This document shows, in pieces, positions 1-8,428 of a DNA stretch of 55,168 bases. Positions within the stretch are counted from its first letter, which is position 1. Every line of letters starts with the position of its first letter. The notes under the pieces are model-generated. The model saw nothing but the letters and a program-made list of their open reading frames with translations, was not told the DNA's origin and searched no databases. The translations under genes were made by a program, and so were the position numbers. Location: the NCBI GenBank assembly GCA_003612625.1, contig RAZJ01000018.1:1-55168 (forward strand), read 5' to 3'. Source of the DNA: a bacterium 1XD42-1. Its GTDB lineage: Bacteria; Bacillota; Clostridia; Oscillospirales; Ruminococcaceae.

Positions 1-267
1 TACCGTCAGCGTCTGCTCGACCTTCATTTCCGCCAGAGTATGTCCCGTAAGGGCGACCCCTACGACAACGCTGTTGCAGAAAACTTCTTCAGTTGTCTCA
101 AATGCGAGTGTGTCCACCTGCGCCATTTCTCCGCCAGAAAACATGCTATGATGGATGTATTCGCTTACATCGAAGCTTTTTACAATCCTGTGCGCCCTCA
201 TTCCTCTATTGGCTGGCATCCTCCGGACACCTTCGCAACTTTCTTATCCGAGCATTCTGTCGCTTGA
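1..267 (+). mobile_element. IS3-family transposase (OrfB), C-terminal fragment
   Basis: The reading frame is open from the first base of the window, so the gene begins outside it; about 88 residues are visible. The segment holds the end of an integrase-core (DDE) domain: a KGDPYDNA.AENFF block carrying the last catalytic glutamate, then YNPVRPHSSIGWHPP, the usual C-terminal signature of IS3/IS150-type OrfB. The product would cut and join DNA at the IS ends. The stop is at 265-267. A terminal inverted repeat cannot be defined without the other end. The visible tail looks intact; whether the whole element is active cannot be judged. Confidence 0.88.
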
Positions 268-352
268 ACGAGTGTCAACGAGTTATCCTGCATTTCATTC
301 TGTTTTTTGAGCCTTTTTACTGTCCATTTAACTGGGAAGGGCACAACAAATA

Positions 353-410
353 GGACTGTCTCACTCAGGATTTTCCCGATAGAGTGAGGACAGCCCTTTC
401 TTATTCTTTA
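353..410. terminator. Hairpin between the IS3 tail and the minus-strand gene
   Basis: GGACTGTCTCACTC (353-366) pairs imperfectly with GAGTGAGGACAGCCC (382-396). A T-rich run follows on the plus strand, so it may terminate the IS transcript; on the minus strand it follows the stop at 408 and has weaker U-tract support. It could also be part of the IS end. Confidence 0.5.
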
Positions 411-1124
411 GTTTATTTCATCTTTCTGGACAGCATCCAAGACTTCTTTTGCTTTTTTGGCCATTTTCCGTGCTCTTTCAACTGCCCGTTCTTTTTCCTT
501 TGTTTTCTTTATAGCGCGAGCCTGCTCCAATATTTCTTCCAAATGTTCCAATAAAAATTGCTGGCCTTTGGGAGTCAATACATTCATCCAATAATGGCCG
601 CCATCATTTAATGAAATGCACTGCCGGTCTAAACCTATTTCATAACCTTTTTCTGTCGGGATGCGCCGGCGTTTCCCGTCCATACTTTCTTCATATTTTA
701 AAAGCCCCAACGCTTCCAATCCATCAGACAACAATACATTATCCATTTCACTTTTTTCAAAAGAAGCTGCTTTATTTAATTTATGGGCAGTTTCTTTTAA
801 CGAAACAGGTGTTTTTTCTATCTGGATTGCGGCAAGCTGTTCTGGCGTAATCGAAAATATAATTTTCTCTTTTTTATTTTGTGTTCCTGTTTGCTTTTTT
901 ACAGAAGCTGTCTTATTTTGTGAAGCTGTTTTTCCCTGGCTTTTGCGCTGGGCAATAGTTTCTTCCAATATCCCCGCTACAAACGCAAAACAGCGGGCCA
1001 TCCGTTCACTGCCCATGGGATCTTCCCGGGAAAGCTTTTGTCCGCTGACAGGATCTGTCCCTTCTGCCAAAGATTCCATATATTCCTTTGCCCGCTGTAA
1101 CAATTCCAATTTATCAATTGGCAT
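408..1124 (-). CDS. Hypothetical protein, lysine/glutamate-rich, unknown function
   Basis: No family is recognised with confidence. The protein (about 238 aa) has a helical N-terminal section containing DPVSGQKLSREDPMGSERMA, a low-complexity Lys/Gln/Thr linker, a central region rich in helix formers with GLEALGLL and a following basic patch (KRRRIP), and a highly charged coiled-coil-like C terminus rich in Lys, Glu and Arg. The DPxSGxxL...R(I/M)xRCxxFV block resembles short N-terminal modules of other uncharacterised clostridial proteins, but this is from memory. Start: the first ATG is at 1142, but GGAGGAG lies just inside it and is well spaced from the ATG at 1124, so 1124 is preferred. It follows tadA by about 20-40 bp and is probably co-transcribed. 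Confidence 0.75.
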   Translation of the reverse strand: MPIDKLELLQRAKEYMESLAEGTDPVSGQKLSREDPMGSERMARCFAFVAGILEETIAQRKSQGKTASQNKTASVKKQTGTQNKKEKIIFSITPEQLAAIQIEKTPVSLKETAHKLNKAASFEKSEMDNVLLSDGLEALGLLKYEESMDGKRRRIPTEKGYEIGLDRQCISLNDGGHYWMNVLTPKGQQFLLEHLEEILEQARAIKKTKEKERAVERARKMAKKAKEVLDAVQKDEIN

Positions 1125-1163
1125 GTTCTTTGTCTCCTCCATTTTGTCCTTTTGCCTGTTGCA

Positions 1164-1637
1164 TCAGGTTTGTCGTTTTTTCTGTTGTTCCCGCAGCCTA
1201 TGAAAAAAATCTTTTAAAATCCGGGTACATTCCTCCTCTAAAACACCTGTAATAATTTCCGGTTTATGATTAAACGGAAACTCTGTAAAATTACAAACTG
1301 ACCCAAAGCATCCAGCTTTTGGGGCCCGTGCGCCAAAAATAACCCGGCGAATCCGGGCATTGATAATGGCCCCTGCACACATTGGGCAAGGTTCTAATGT
1401 TACATATAAATCGCATCTGTGCAGCCGCCAGCCCCCTAATTTTCGGCATGCGGCATCAATAGCTTCCAATTCCGCATGGGCTAAAGCATTTTTTCCTGTT
1501 TCCCGACGGTTAAATCCAACTCCTGCAACATGGCCATCCCATACAGCAACTGCTCCTACCGGAACTTCTCCCAAGGAGCTGGCTTTTTCTGCCAGCCGCA
1601 AAGCCATGCGCATATATTCTGCATCGGTCCGCATCAT
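1164..1637 (-). CDS. tadA: tRNA-specific adenosine deaminase TadA
   Basis: Deaminates adenosine-34 to inosine in tRNA-Arg(ACG), an essential step for wobble decoding. The cytidine-deaminase fold is evident: HAELEAI gives the zinc-binding His and catalytic Glu, and PCPMCAGA gives the two zinc cysteines. GEVPVGAV near the N terminus and NARIRRVIFGA after the metal site are typical of TadA. An upstream in-frame start at 1772 exists but lies deep inside the preceding gene; the ATG at 1637 overlaps that gene's stop (ATGA) and gives about 157 residues, the normal family length. Translational coupling to the CPBP gene is likely because no strong ribosome site is seen. Confidence 0.93.
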   Translation of the reverse strand: MMRTDAEYMRMALRLAEKASSLGEVPVGAVAVWDGHVAGVGFNRRETGKNALAHAELEAIDAACRKLGGWRLHRCDLYVTLEPCPMCAGAIINARIRRVIFGARAPKAGCFGSVCNFTEFPFNHKPEIITGVLEEECTRILKDFFHRLREQQKKRQT

Positions 1638-2644
1638 GAAAAACTGGTCAGGATATCCCATATCATCGCACATAATACCAAAAACATAGGGAGTGTAAGA
1701 AAAAACTGTCTTGCCATTGTACTGCCAGGCAAGCTGCCGGAAGGAAGCTTCCAATCCACTTTGCGGATCCATATCAAATAAAACAAAGCAACAAGAAATA
1801 CCAGCAAATCTATCAGCATTTTTAAAGCATAAACCATGTCCCCCATTAAAGGGTTCATATTCATGGTTAAAAATTCTAAAAAGGTAGCGATCCCATTGTT
1901 CACAAAATGAATAAATATCCCTGTATAAATAGAATTGGTTTTGATAACAAAAAATGCGATCGTAATGCCTAATACAAAAGAATAAGGGAACTGACTCATA
2001 TTTCCATGGGCCAATCCAAACAAAAGGGCGGAAATGATAATAGCTGCTTTATCCCCATACCGCCGCAGGCTTCCCAATAAAATCCCCCGATAAGCGATTT
2101 CCTCAATAATAGGCGGCAGCACAACCGAATTGATTACATAAAGCACCAAGGCAAATGATCCCACAGGCGGGCCTGGAAATTCAGGAGGATTTTTATCAAA
2201 AAAGATATAAAAGAAACTGAGTGCCGCATTGGATAAAAAAACGCCAAGCAAAGAAACTCCCATAGCAAAGCCTGTGGATGCCAAAACAATAGGAGTATAA
2301 GGCCGGTTATGTGGAATTTCCCACAGCTTAAAACCAACTAATTTCGCAAAAAGCAAATATGGCAATAAAAATACTAAAAAATAATAAACGAACGCATAGA
2401 TTTCATTGGCTAATTCCCATAAAAGGGTGCTGTTAAAAATATTCTGGCTGTCCACTGCGCTCCAGAAAGTACCTGCGATATTTCCTGTAACAGCCAATAA
2501 CACACTTTGCAGGAAAAATGCGGCTGTAAATGCCCAGGACATTTTTTTTACCTGCCGGAGTAGCTCCCGACGGGATTTCCATTTGCGGAATTCTTCGTAA
2601 TCGCTATGGACAATTTGGGATGTCTGTCCATTGATTTCTTCCAT
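1634..2644 (-). CDS. CPBP-family intramembrane metalloprotease (CAAX protease-like)
   Basis: A polytopic membrane protein of 336 aa with about eight hydrophobic segments. The ABI/CPBP signature is present in the second half: EEIAYRGILLG (EExxxR), then FGLAHGN (His motif) and FIHFVNNG (HxxxN). Family members are membrane glutamyl/metalloproteases or, in some bacteria, bacteriocin-immunity proteins; the substrate here cannot be told. The start at 2644 is preceded by a G-rich stretch that can act as a ribosome site. The end overlaps the tadA start by 4 bp, so the two are expressed together. Confidence 0.88.
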   Translation of the reverse strand: MEEINGQTSQIVHSDYEEFRKWKSRRELLRQVKKMSWAFTAAFFLQSVLLAVTGNIAGTFWSAVDSQNIFNSTLLWELANEIYAFVYYFLVFLLPYLLFAKLVGFKLWEIPHNRPYTPIVLASTGFAMGVSLLGVFLSNAALSFFYIFFDKNPPEFPGPPVGSFALVLYVINSVVLPPIIEEIAYRGILLGSLRRYGDKAAIIISALLFGLAHGNMSQFPYSFVLGITIAFFVIKTNSIYTGIFIHFVNNGIATFLEFLTMNMNPLMGDMVYALKMLIDLLVFLVALFYLIWIRKVDWKLPSGSLPGSTMARQFFLTLPMFLVLCAMIWDILTSFS

Positions 2645-2681
2645 ATCCGCTCCCCCCCTTTTTTCAAATAAACTCCAATTC

Positions 2682-3746
2682 TTATGGGCTTCCTAAAAGC
2701 CCGCTGATTTTTCTCGGCATGGGGAATTTCCCACTGTAAACATAACTATGCAAATAATCCCCTGCTAAAAACCGCGGATTGGCCTCCAAAGTGCGTCCCG
2801 GCAGTTTTTCCAGATTCAGCCGCGCTGTAACAGTCCCGGATTCATGATCTTCTGTCTGGGCAAAGGTCCCGCTATGTCCTGGCGTCATGGAAAAAGGCGC
2901 CATAATACCTGCTCTCACATTTTCATTTTTAGGGCCGCTGTAACAGGAATAAACCGCAAAAATACCGCTTTCCTCTGCCCGGCACCGGACGATATCCGGG
3001 GTTACTCCGCCGCGGCTGTCTGGTACCAGAATCAAACGGACATCCTGTTCGGCTGCCGCTTTTACATTTTCAAAATAGTAAGCGTCAGAACCTAAAAGAA
3101 TAGATATTTTCCCCATGGGAGTTTCAAATATTTCAATATGGCTGCTTGGCTTTACTCCAATATGATCATCCAAACATAAAGCTGCTGTTTTATCCTGGAC
3201 TCCGACTGGTTCCCCTTCCGGGCCAAACAGGATACTGCGGTTATAAAGAACTTTCCCTTCACAGAGGATACAGCTCCCTGCCGCAATATAAACATGAAGT
3301 AAACGGGCTAATGTTCCAAAGGTACAAATATATGTTTCATAAATATAATTTTGGAAATATTCTGCCATTTCTTCTATTTTATATGGCTTTATATTTACTT
3401 CATCTAAGCTTTCCGGTTTTTTCCCGTCCAGCAGCCAGTTAAAAAGCTTTTTATATCCTGGCAGGAATGTCATTGCTAATAATCCTACATATTCTGGAAA
3501 TACCACAAGCTGCGCCTTATTTTTGACTGCTTCTTCCGTCAAGGAAAGCATCTCATCTAAATAGCTTTTTAAATCCGGATAATTCCGCATCCGGATCTGT
3601 ATGGATGCTACCCGTAAGGCTTCCGGAGTAATATATTCTGTATTATTCTGCTGAACTGAACAGGCTTTCTCCAAATAGGAAACAATTTTTTCCGGCGTTA
3701 CTTGAAAGGACATCCAGAAGGAAAGCAATGTCATCCACATCCTCAT
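2682..3746 (-). CDS. Nitrilase-fold (carbon-nitrogen hydrolase) protein lacking the catalytic Cys
   Basis: 354 aa. After a 45-residue N-terminal extension comes a nitrilase-superfamily domain: RVASIQI, then FPEYVG with the catalytic Glu at about residue 85 and VQDKT with the catalytic Lys at about residue 186. The nucleophile block, normally ICYD or similar, reads ILLGSDAYY (about 217-224), so the cysteine position is glycine. Seen: Glu and Lys kept, Cys lost. Known: the C-E-K triad is needed for amidase/nitrilase chemistry. Inferred: a pseudoenzyme or an altered function. Start at 3746 is supported by AAGGTGGTGAT, close to a perfect ribosome site, embedded in the last codons of the upstream paralogue. 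Gap to that gene is about 6 bp. Confidence 0.8.
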   Translation of the reverse strand: MRMWMTLLSFWMSFQVTPEKIVSYLEKACSVQQNNTEYITPEALRVASIQIRMRNYPDLKSYLDEMLSLTEEAVKNKAQLVVFPEYVGLLAMTFLPGYKKLFNWLLDGKKPESLDEVNIKPYKIEEMAEYFQNYIYETYICTFGTLARLLHVYIAAGSCILCEGKVLYNRSILFGPEGEPVGVQDKTAALCLDDHIGVKPSSHIEIFETPMGKISILLGSDAYYFENVKAAAEQDVRLILVPDSRGGVTPDIVRCRAEESGIFAVYSCYSGPKNENVRAGIMAPFSMTPGHSGTFAQTEDHESGTVTARLNLEKLPGRTLEANPRFLAGDYLHSYVYSGKFPMPRKISGLLGSP

Positions 3747-3752
3747 TCTTTA

Positions 3753-4460
3753 TCACCACCTTTTCAATTCTTTTTCATAGTTTTGAACCAGCTCTGCATT
3801 TAAGTTTTCCAGCAGTGGAAACTGACTGCGGATTTCATCCAGCCGCCGGGTATTAAATCCAAACCGTACTGGCAGTACACTGGTTGGGCGGACCAGGTAG
3901 CCATTCCGGTTCCGTGTCAGCAGCGCAGGACAAGCCACTGTACAGGCCCCGCCGGATAAATTTACAATATAAATATTATTCGTTTGGGCGGCATTCCATA
4001 CGGAACCCATCAGCCGGGAAGGATGATCTTCTCCTTCTTCCAAATGCTGAATCGAAATTGCTACATCTGCCCCTTTTAATGCGGCTGTCCGCAATACCTG
4101 GGGATAATAAATATCCGTATCCACACAAAGAGTAAAATTACATAAATCCGTTTGAACCACTGACTGTTTTTCTTCCGGTTCCAGGATTTCCTGCAAATCC
4201 ATAGATAAATGGTTTGCTGCCTGGCGGCATACCAGATCCCCTTCCGGACCAATCAGACAAAGGCATAAATTATGGTTATGAATTAACAGCCCTGTCACAA
4301 GATAGACATGATAGCGCTTGGCATAAGCAGCACATTCCTGCAAATGCTCATGCACTTCTGCCAGTGTCTTATAAATATCCCCTCCTGCAAATGCTACCAG
4401 CTTTACATCCGGGGAGGGAGGCCGCAAATAAGCTACGACTTCCATAAAAAAATTTTCCAC
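3753..4460 (-). CDS. Degenerate nitrilase-fold protein (second of a pair)
   Basis: 235 aa, GTG start at 4460 with AGGGGG six bases upstream. The pattern LVAFAGGDI, LIGPEGDLV, CVDTDIYYPQVLRTAALKGA and ADVAISIQ follows the order of a carbon-nitrogen hydrolase domain, especially the YYPQ...KGADV stretch after the nucleophile loop. All three catalytic positions look changed: the FPE glutamate is replaced (FAGGD), the lysine block reads CRQAANH, and the nucleophile position aligns best with Asp114, with a Cys two residues earlier. It is shorter than normal family members (about 260-300 aa). Tandem with the next gene; the two may form a hetero-oligomer. Assignment rests on fold-level pattern, so moderately sure. 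Confidence 0.7.
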   Translation of the reverse strand: MENFFMEVVAYLRPPSPDVKLVAFAGGDIYKTLAEVHEHLQECAAYAKRYHVYLVTGLLIHNHNLCLCLIGPEGDLVCRQAANHLSMDLQEILEPEEKQSVVQTDLCNFTLCVDTDIYYPQVLRTAALKGADVAISIQHLEEGEDHPSRLMGSVWNAAQTNNIYIVNLSGGACTVACPALLTRNRNGYLVRPTSVLPVRFGFNTRRLDEIRSQFPLLENLNAELVQNYEKELKRW

Positions 4461-4490
4461 CGGCGTCCCCCTAAAAAATACTTTATCCCT

Positions 4491-5276
4491 TTAATTTTTC
4501 AGTTTTACATAAATCAGTTTTGCATCCCCATCACCAGTCCGTACTTTTTTAATGTCAAATAAATCCAATGCTTCTAAAAAAGCTGTCAGCTTGCGGTATC
4601 CAAAATTGCGTACATCAAAATCCGGATACCGTTTTACTAATAGGTTCCCGATTGTTCCTGTAAAAATCCATTCATCTTCATCGGAATATTCTTCTGCAAT
4701 AGCCCGAATTGCATCTTCAATCGTTTTAATATTTGTCATATCTTCTTTTACATGTTCCGATTCCAAAGGCAGCATATAATTTTTAGATTTTTCCATCTGC
4801 CCGAACTGCATATCCAATTTGGATTTTGTTTTTGACTCGGAATTCGCTAAAATATCGAGATATTTAAAACGGTTGCAGGCTGAAATAAAAGATTTCGGTG
4901 TTTTCCGTTCCCCCATCCCTACAACCAGCATACCGGATTCCCGCAGACGTGCTGCTAAACGTGTAAAATCGCTGTCTGAAGAAACAAGGCAGAATCCGTC
5001 TACCTGTCCGGAATATAAAATATCCATTGCATCAATGATCATAGCAGAATCAGTAGAATTTTTTCCGGAAGTATAGCTGTACTGCTGGATCGGCATGACG
5101 GAATGATCCAAAAGCACCTTTTTCCAGGAAACCAGGGCTGGACTTGTCCAATCCCCATAAATCCGTTTATAAGTTGCTATTCCATCATTTGTAACCTCAT
5201 CCAGGATAAATTTAATATATTTATCTGAAACATTATCCGCATCAATTAAAACTGCGAATTTTTTATCGCTGGCCAT
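4491..5276 (-). CDS. NYN domain / OST-HTH (LOTUS) protein, LabA-like
   Basis: About 261 aa. The N-terminal NYN (PIN-like) domain shows FAVLIDADNVS with the first acidic cluster, then DSAMIIDAMDILYSG and FCLVSSDSDFTRLAARLRESG with the second and third acidic residues that bind metal in this nuclease fold. The C-terminal 75 residues (TIEDAIRAIAEE...LLVKRYPDFDVRNFGYRKL) match an OST-HTH/LOTUS winged-helix RNA-binding domain. Family role: presumed RNA nuclease or RNA-binding regulator; target unknown. A GTG at 5306 is in frame, but the ATG at 5276 has GAGAGGA upstream and begins right before the NYN domain, so it is chosen. Confidence 0.87.
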   Translation of the reverse strand: MASDKKFAVLIDADNVSDKYIKFILDEVTNDGIATYKRIYGDWTSPALVSWKKVLLDHSVMPIQQYSYTSGKNSTDSAMIIDAMDILYSGQVDGFCLVSSDSDFTRLAARLRESGMLVVGMGERKTPKSFISACNRFKYLDILANSESKTKSKLDMQFGQMEKSKNYMLPLESEHVKEDMTNIKTIEDAIRAIAEEYSDEDEWIFTGTIGNLLVKRYPDFDVRNFGYRKLTAFLEALDLFDIKKVRTGDGDAKLIYVKLKN

Positions 5277-5359
5277 AGAAATATAAAATCCTCTCTTCCG
5301 CCCCACCGGCTTTTTTTATTTCAGTCTTGCCAGAACAATTTTCCATATGATTTTTCCAA

Positions 5360-7336
5360 TCATGTTTTGTGGTTTTCTTTAATTTCGCCGTTTTTATACG
5401 CACTTAACAATTCTTTTAAATCGTCAATGGCTCCGCGAAGATCATGTCCTATGTCTGTTTCTCCAATTTTGATGCGAGCCTCCATCCGTTCAAAGATCTG
5501 GGCCGTAGAAATAATATCTTTATTGGCAGAGATTGCATTTTCCCTCCCTGCAAAGGGTGCATGGGAAGCTAATTTAATCCCCCAGGAATTATAAATCAAT
5601 GTATATCCGGCTATTCCTGTGGTAGGCTGGTAAGCCCGGCAGAAGCCTCCATCAATTACTACTAAACGGCCTCCTGCTTTTATAGGGCTTTCCCCGTCTT
5701 TTGTCCGTACCGGGATGTGGCCGTTGATGATATGGCAATGGGGGCCTTCCAATCCAAATTCCTTTAAAATCTGTACACAAACATCCGGATCGTTATAATA
5801 CCGGTAATATGGATTTTTCGGTTCTTTCCATGTGGATTCATCCGCGATCAGCCGCCGTTCAAAAGTGGCGATATGATCCCGCCCAAATAATGGGGAATTC
5901 CGTCCGCACCATAAAAACCATAAAAAGTCCCGTCCAAATTGTTTTTCCAGGCTGTCCGGTTTTGCATAATAACCTTGCCGGGCCAAAGCGTCGGCATGAT
6001 CCATAAATTTTTTTCCGGACAGCCCTTTGCAGCCAATGTTAAAAGATAAAAATTCCCCGTCTTCCGTCATGGGAATACAGCCATGGAACAATAAATTTCC
6101 ATTATAGCAGCGGTACAGGCCGCCTTTTGAATAAAGGAACCGGACATGGCGCTGTAATTTTTCACTACGCAAAAAAGCATTCCTTAACTGCTGCATCAGC
6201 CGTTCTTCTTCCGGGGAAAGCTGGTAAGGATTTTGCGGATCAAAGGTGGGGAAATCTGTATCTGTTAAAGGATACTCCTGATCCCCAATCTGTACAACTC
6301 CCCTTTCCAGATCTATTTTATCCAATAATAACCGGTCTTCCATTTTAAATTCCGGACGCCGCCGGATAATCTGGCCTTCCAGCTTCCACTGGATCATTGC
6401 AATGGCTTTCCGCATCCGGGCAGACTGGGCGATATCTTTTGCTGTATAGTCCCCGCCATCCCGTCCTGGTTTTACGGCAAACTGGCTGGTATCGGAAGCG
6501 CTGTATACTTCATCTGCAAAAACGGCCAGCGGACGCAGGCTGATCCCATATCCAACTTCCAATACTTCTAAATTGCTGTAAGTAATGGAATTGCTTAATA
6601 CTACCGCAATACAGGTACGGCTTCCTGTGGCTGCACCCATCCATAAAGCATCATGATTGCCCCATTGAATATCTACAGAATGATGTTCCATTAAGGAATC
6701 CATAATAATATCCGCCCGGGGCCCCCGGTCAAAAATATCCCCTACAATATGCAGGTGATCCACTGCCAGCCGGCGGATGGTTTTGCATACGGAAATAATA
6801 AAATCATCTGCCCGGTCAATTTCAATGATCGTGGAAATAATATTTTCATAATATTCCCGTTTATTATGGACTTCATAATTGGCGTTTAATAATTCATCAA
6901 TAATATAAGCATATTCTTTTGGTAATGCTTTCCGGACCTTGCTCCGGGTATATTTAGAACTGATTAAACGGCATATTTCAATGAGCCGGTGCAATGTAAG
7001 CCGGTACCATTCCTGTAAATCTTCTGCTTGTATGGCAGCCTCTGCAAGCTTTTCTTCCGGGTAGTAAATCAATGTAGCTAAACCTGCCCGTTCAGATGCA
7101 GGCAGGCTGTTTTCAAAAAGCATATCGACTTTTTCCCGTACTGCTCCAGATGCACTCCCCATAATATGTAAAAAGGCTTCATATTCCCCGTGTAAATCTG
7201 ACATAAAATGTTCGGTGCCTTTTGGCAGGTTTAATATCGCCCGCAAATTGACGATTTCACTGCTGGCTGCCTGAACTGTTGGATATTTTTCCGCTAATAA
7301 TGACAAATAGTGCAAATCATGTTTTCTTTTTTCCAT
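5360..7336 (-). CDS. fbp: Fructose-1,6-bisphosphatase, class III
   Basis: Hydrolyses fructose 1,6-bisphosphate to fructose 6-phosphate in gluconeogenesis, in the cytoplasm. The 658-residue length and the calcineurin-like metal motifs are those of the Firmicute-specific class III enzyme: FMSDLHGEYEAF near residue 45, HIVGDIFDRGPRAD around 200, WGNHDALWMGA around 230, and INGHIPVRT near 540. The start at 7336 has GAAGGGAT/GAAGGA upstream. It is monocistronic by spacing: a promoter at 7412-7440 precedes it. In an organism running the Wood-Ljungdahl pathway this enzyme would help make sugars from acetyl-CoA. Confidence 0.96.
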   Translation of the reverse strand: MEKRKHDLHYLSLLAEKYPTVQAASSEIVNLRAILNLPKGTEHFMSDLHGEYEAFLHIMGSASGAVREKVDMLFENSLPASERAGLATLIYYPEEKLAEAAIQAEDLQEWYRLTLHRLIEICRLISSKYTRSKVRKALPKEYAYIIDELLNANYEVHNKREYYENIISTIIEIDRADDFIISVCKTIRRLAVDHLHIVGDIFDRGPRADIIMDSLMEHHSVDIQWGNHDALWMGAATGSRTCIAVVLSNSITYSNLEVLEVGYGISLRPLAVFADEVYSASDTSQFAVKPGRDGGDYTAKDIAQSARMRKAIAMIQWKLEGQIIRRRPEFKMEDRLLLDKIDLERGVVQIGDQEYPLTDTDFPTFDPQNPYQLSPEEERLMQQLRNAFLRSEKLQRHVRFLYSKGGLYRCYNGNLLFHGCIPMTEDGEFLSFNIGCKGLSGKKFMDHADALARQGYYAKPDSLEKQFGRDFLWFLWCGRNSPLFGRDHIATFERRLIADESTWKEPKNPYYRYYNDPDVCVQILKEFGLEGPHCHIINGHIPVRTKDGESPIKAGGRLVVIDGGFCRAYQPTTGIAGYTLIYNSWGIKLASHAPFAGRENAISANKDIISTAQIFERMEARIKIGETDIGHDLRGAIDDLKELLSAYKNGEIKENHKT

Positions 7337-7572
7337 TCCTTCATCCCTTCGCTAATTTAGGGCTTATTGCAAAATAAGCCCTCGTTTTCCACCTTCCTTT
7401 TCAATATTTCTATTATCCCATGTTTCCCCGTCATTTTCAACCGTTTTTTGGAGAAACTAAAAAATCTGTCCCTAATTTCCCTATGGGTGAAAATTAAAGA
7501 TTCGCTGATTGGGGAAACATGGCTGGAGGCTATGGGATGAATTTGCCGCGGCCCAATATGTTTATTGCCCCT
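7337..7572. promoter_or_regulatory. fbp upstream region with sigma-A-type promoter
   Basis: On the minus strand TTGAAA (7440-7435) and GATAAT (7417-7412) are 17 bp apart. Between promoter and fbp lies a small hairpin, GGGCTTATT paired with AATAAGCCC (about 7360-7382), in the 5' untranslated region; with no U-run it is not an obvious terminator. The rest to 7572 shows nothing recognisable. Confidence 0.6.
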
Positions 7573-8412
7573 TTATTCCCGGGGAAATTTACGCAAAGGA
7601 CAATCGGAAAGAGAAACCTTTTCGGTAAGGCCGTACAACTGGTTATCCCGCAGGTAATCCTGTAAAATCGGTATAGATTGGGTGGATTCTGGCCCGATAA
7701 TGATTTCTGTAAAAAGCTCCTCAAAAGGAACCCCTATTTTCCGGCACATGGCGTTTAAATCCAGGGGATAATATTTTTTTATCCGTTCTTTTGTAATATG
7801 GTAACATGGTTTGATATCAAAATTCTCTTTTTCAAATGGGGAAACAACTAACCGCATTTCCTTCTCGGAAGAAAAGGAAGGATGCTTAAAAGACACAGAG
7901 CAAATCCAGGCATCCCGCATCAGTTTTTTGATGCCTGGTTCTTCATTTGACAAATCTGTTCTTCCTTTTACATAGAGATAAAAGGTTTCCGCCATGGGAT
8001 GGCCCGTCAAATCATTTTGATAAAAAACTGTTTGCAGGGATAAAGCACCTTCTGCCATTTTTTGCAGAAGGCGCCCCTGGAAAGCAATACAAACACCTCT
8101 GCCTTGATTTCCATACCGTTCCCATTGTGCCGCATCATTCCGGTGGAAAGAAAAACAGGCAGCAAATGCGGAATATTCTTTTTTTAATTCTTCCTCAAAC
8201 AAATTTTGTACTGCATGTGCGCGGTTAAAATCCCCTTCCTTCTCCAGCCGTTTCATAATGGCACTGCATAGCCGCCTCATAAAATGGCGCATTTCTCCGG
8301 AATCATTCATACGCAAAACATTATTCACCCGGAGCTGGGCACACCGGAGTATCCCATCCAGTGCCTGAAAATCTGTATAATGGTAGAGAATCATATTTTC
8401 ACATTTTTTCAA
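7573..8412 (-). CDS. DUF2971-family protein
   Basis: 279 aa. LYHYTDFQALDGIL at the start, RVNNVLRMND about 25 residues on, CFSFHRNDAAQWERYGNQGRGVCIAF in the middle (quoted in parts: a Cys-Phe-Ser then an aligned WERYG.xGxGVCI block) and a late EIIIGP are features of DUF2971. Many such proteins occur in phage-defence or mobile contexts, but the biochemical role is unknown to me. The start is a TTG at 8412 with GAGG eight bases upstream; the ATG at 8394 lacks a ribosome site. It sits 16 bp after the ABC ATPase gene and may be the last gene of that operon. Confidence 0.83.
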   Translation of the reverse strand: MKKCENMILYHYTDFQALDGILRCAQLRVNNVLRMNDSGEMRHFMRRLCSAIMKRLEKEGDFNRAHAVQNLFEEELKKEYSAFAACFSFHRNDAAQWERYGNQGRGVCIAFQGRLLQKMAEGALSLQTVFYQNDLTGHPMAETFYLYVKGRTDLSNEEPGIKKLMRDAWICSVSFKHPSFSSEKEMRLVVSPFEKENFDIKPCYHITKERIKKYYPLDLNAMCRKIGVPFEELFTEIIIGPESTQSIPILQDYLRDNQLYGLTEKVSLSDCPLRKFPRE

Positions 8413-8428
8413 ATTGAACGCCTCTTTT

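Noticed and set aside
661-1203. 180-codon open frame opposite the lysine-rich gene
   Set aside because: The minus-strand gene has a strong ribosome site and operon context; the plus frame has neither.
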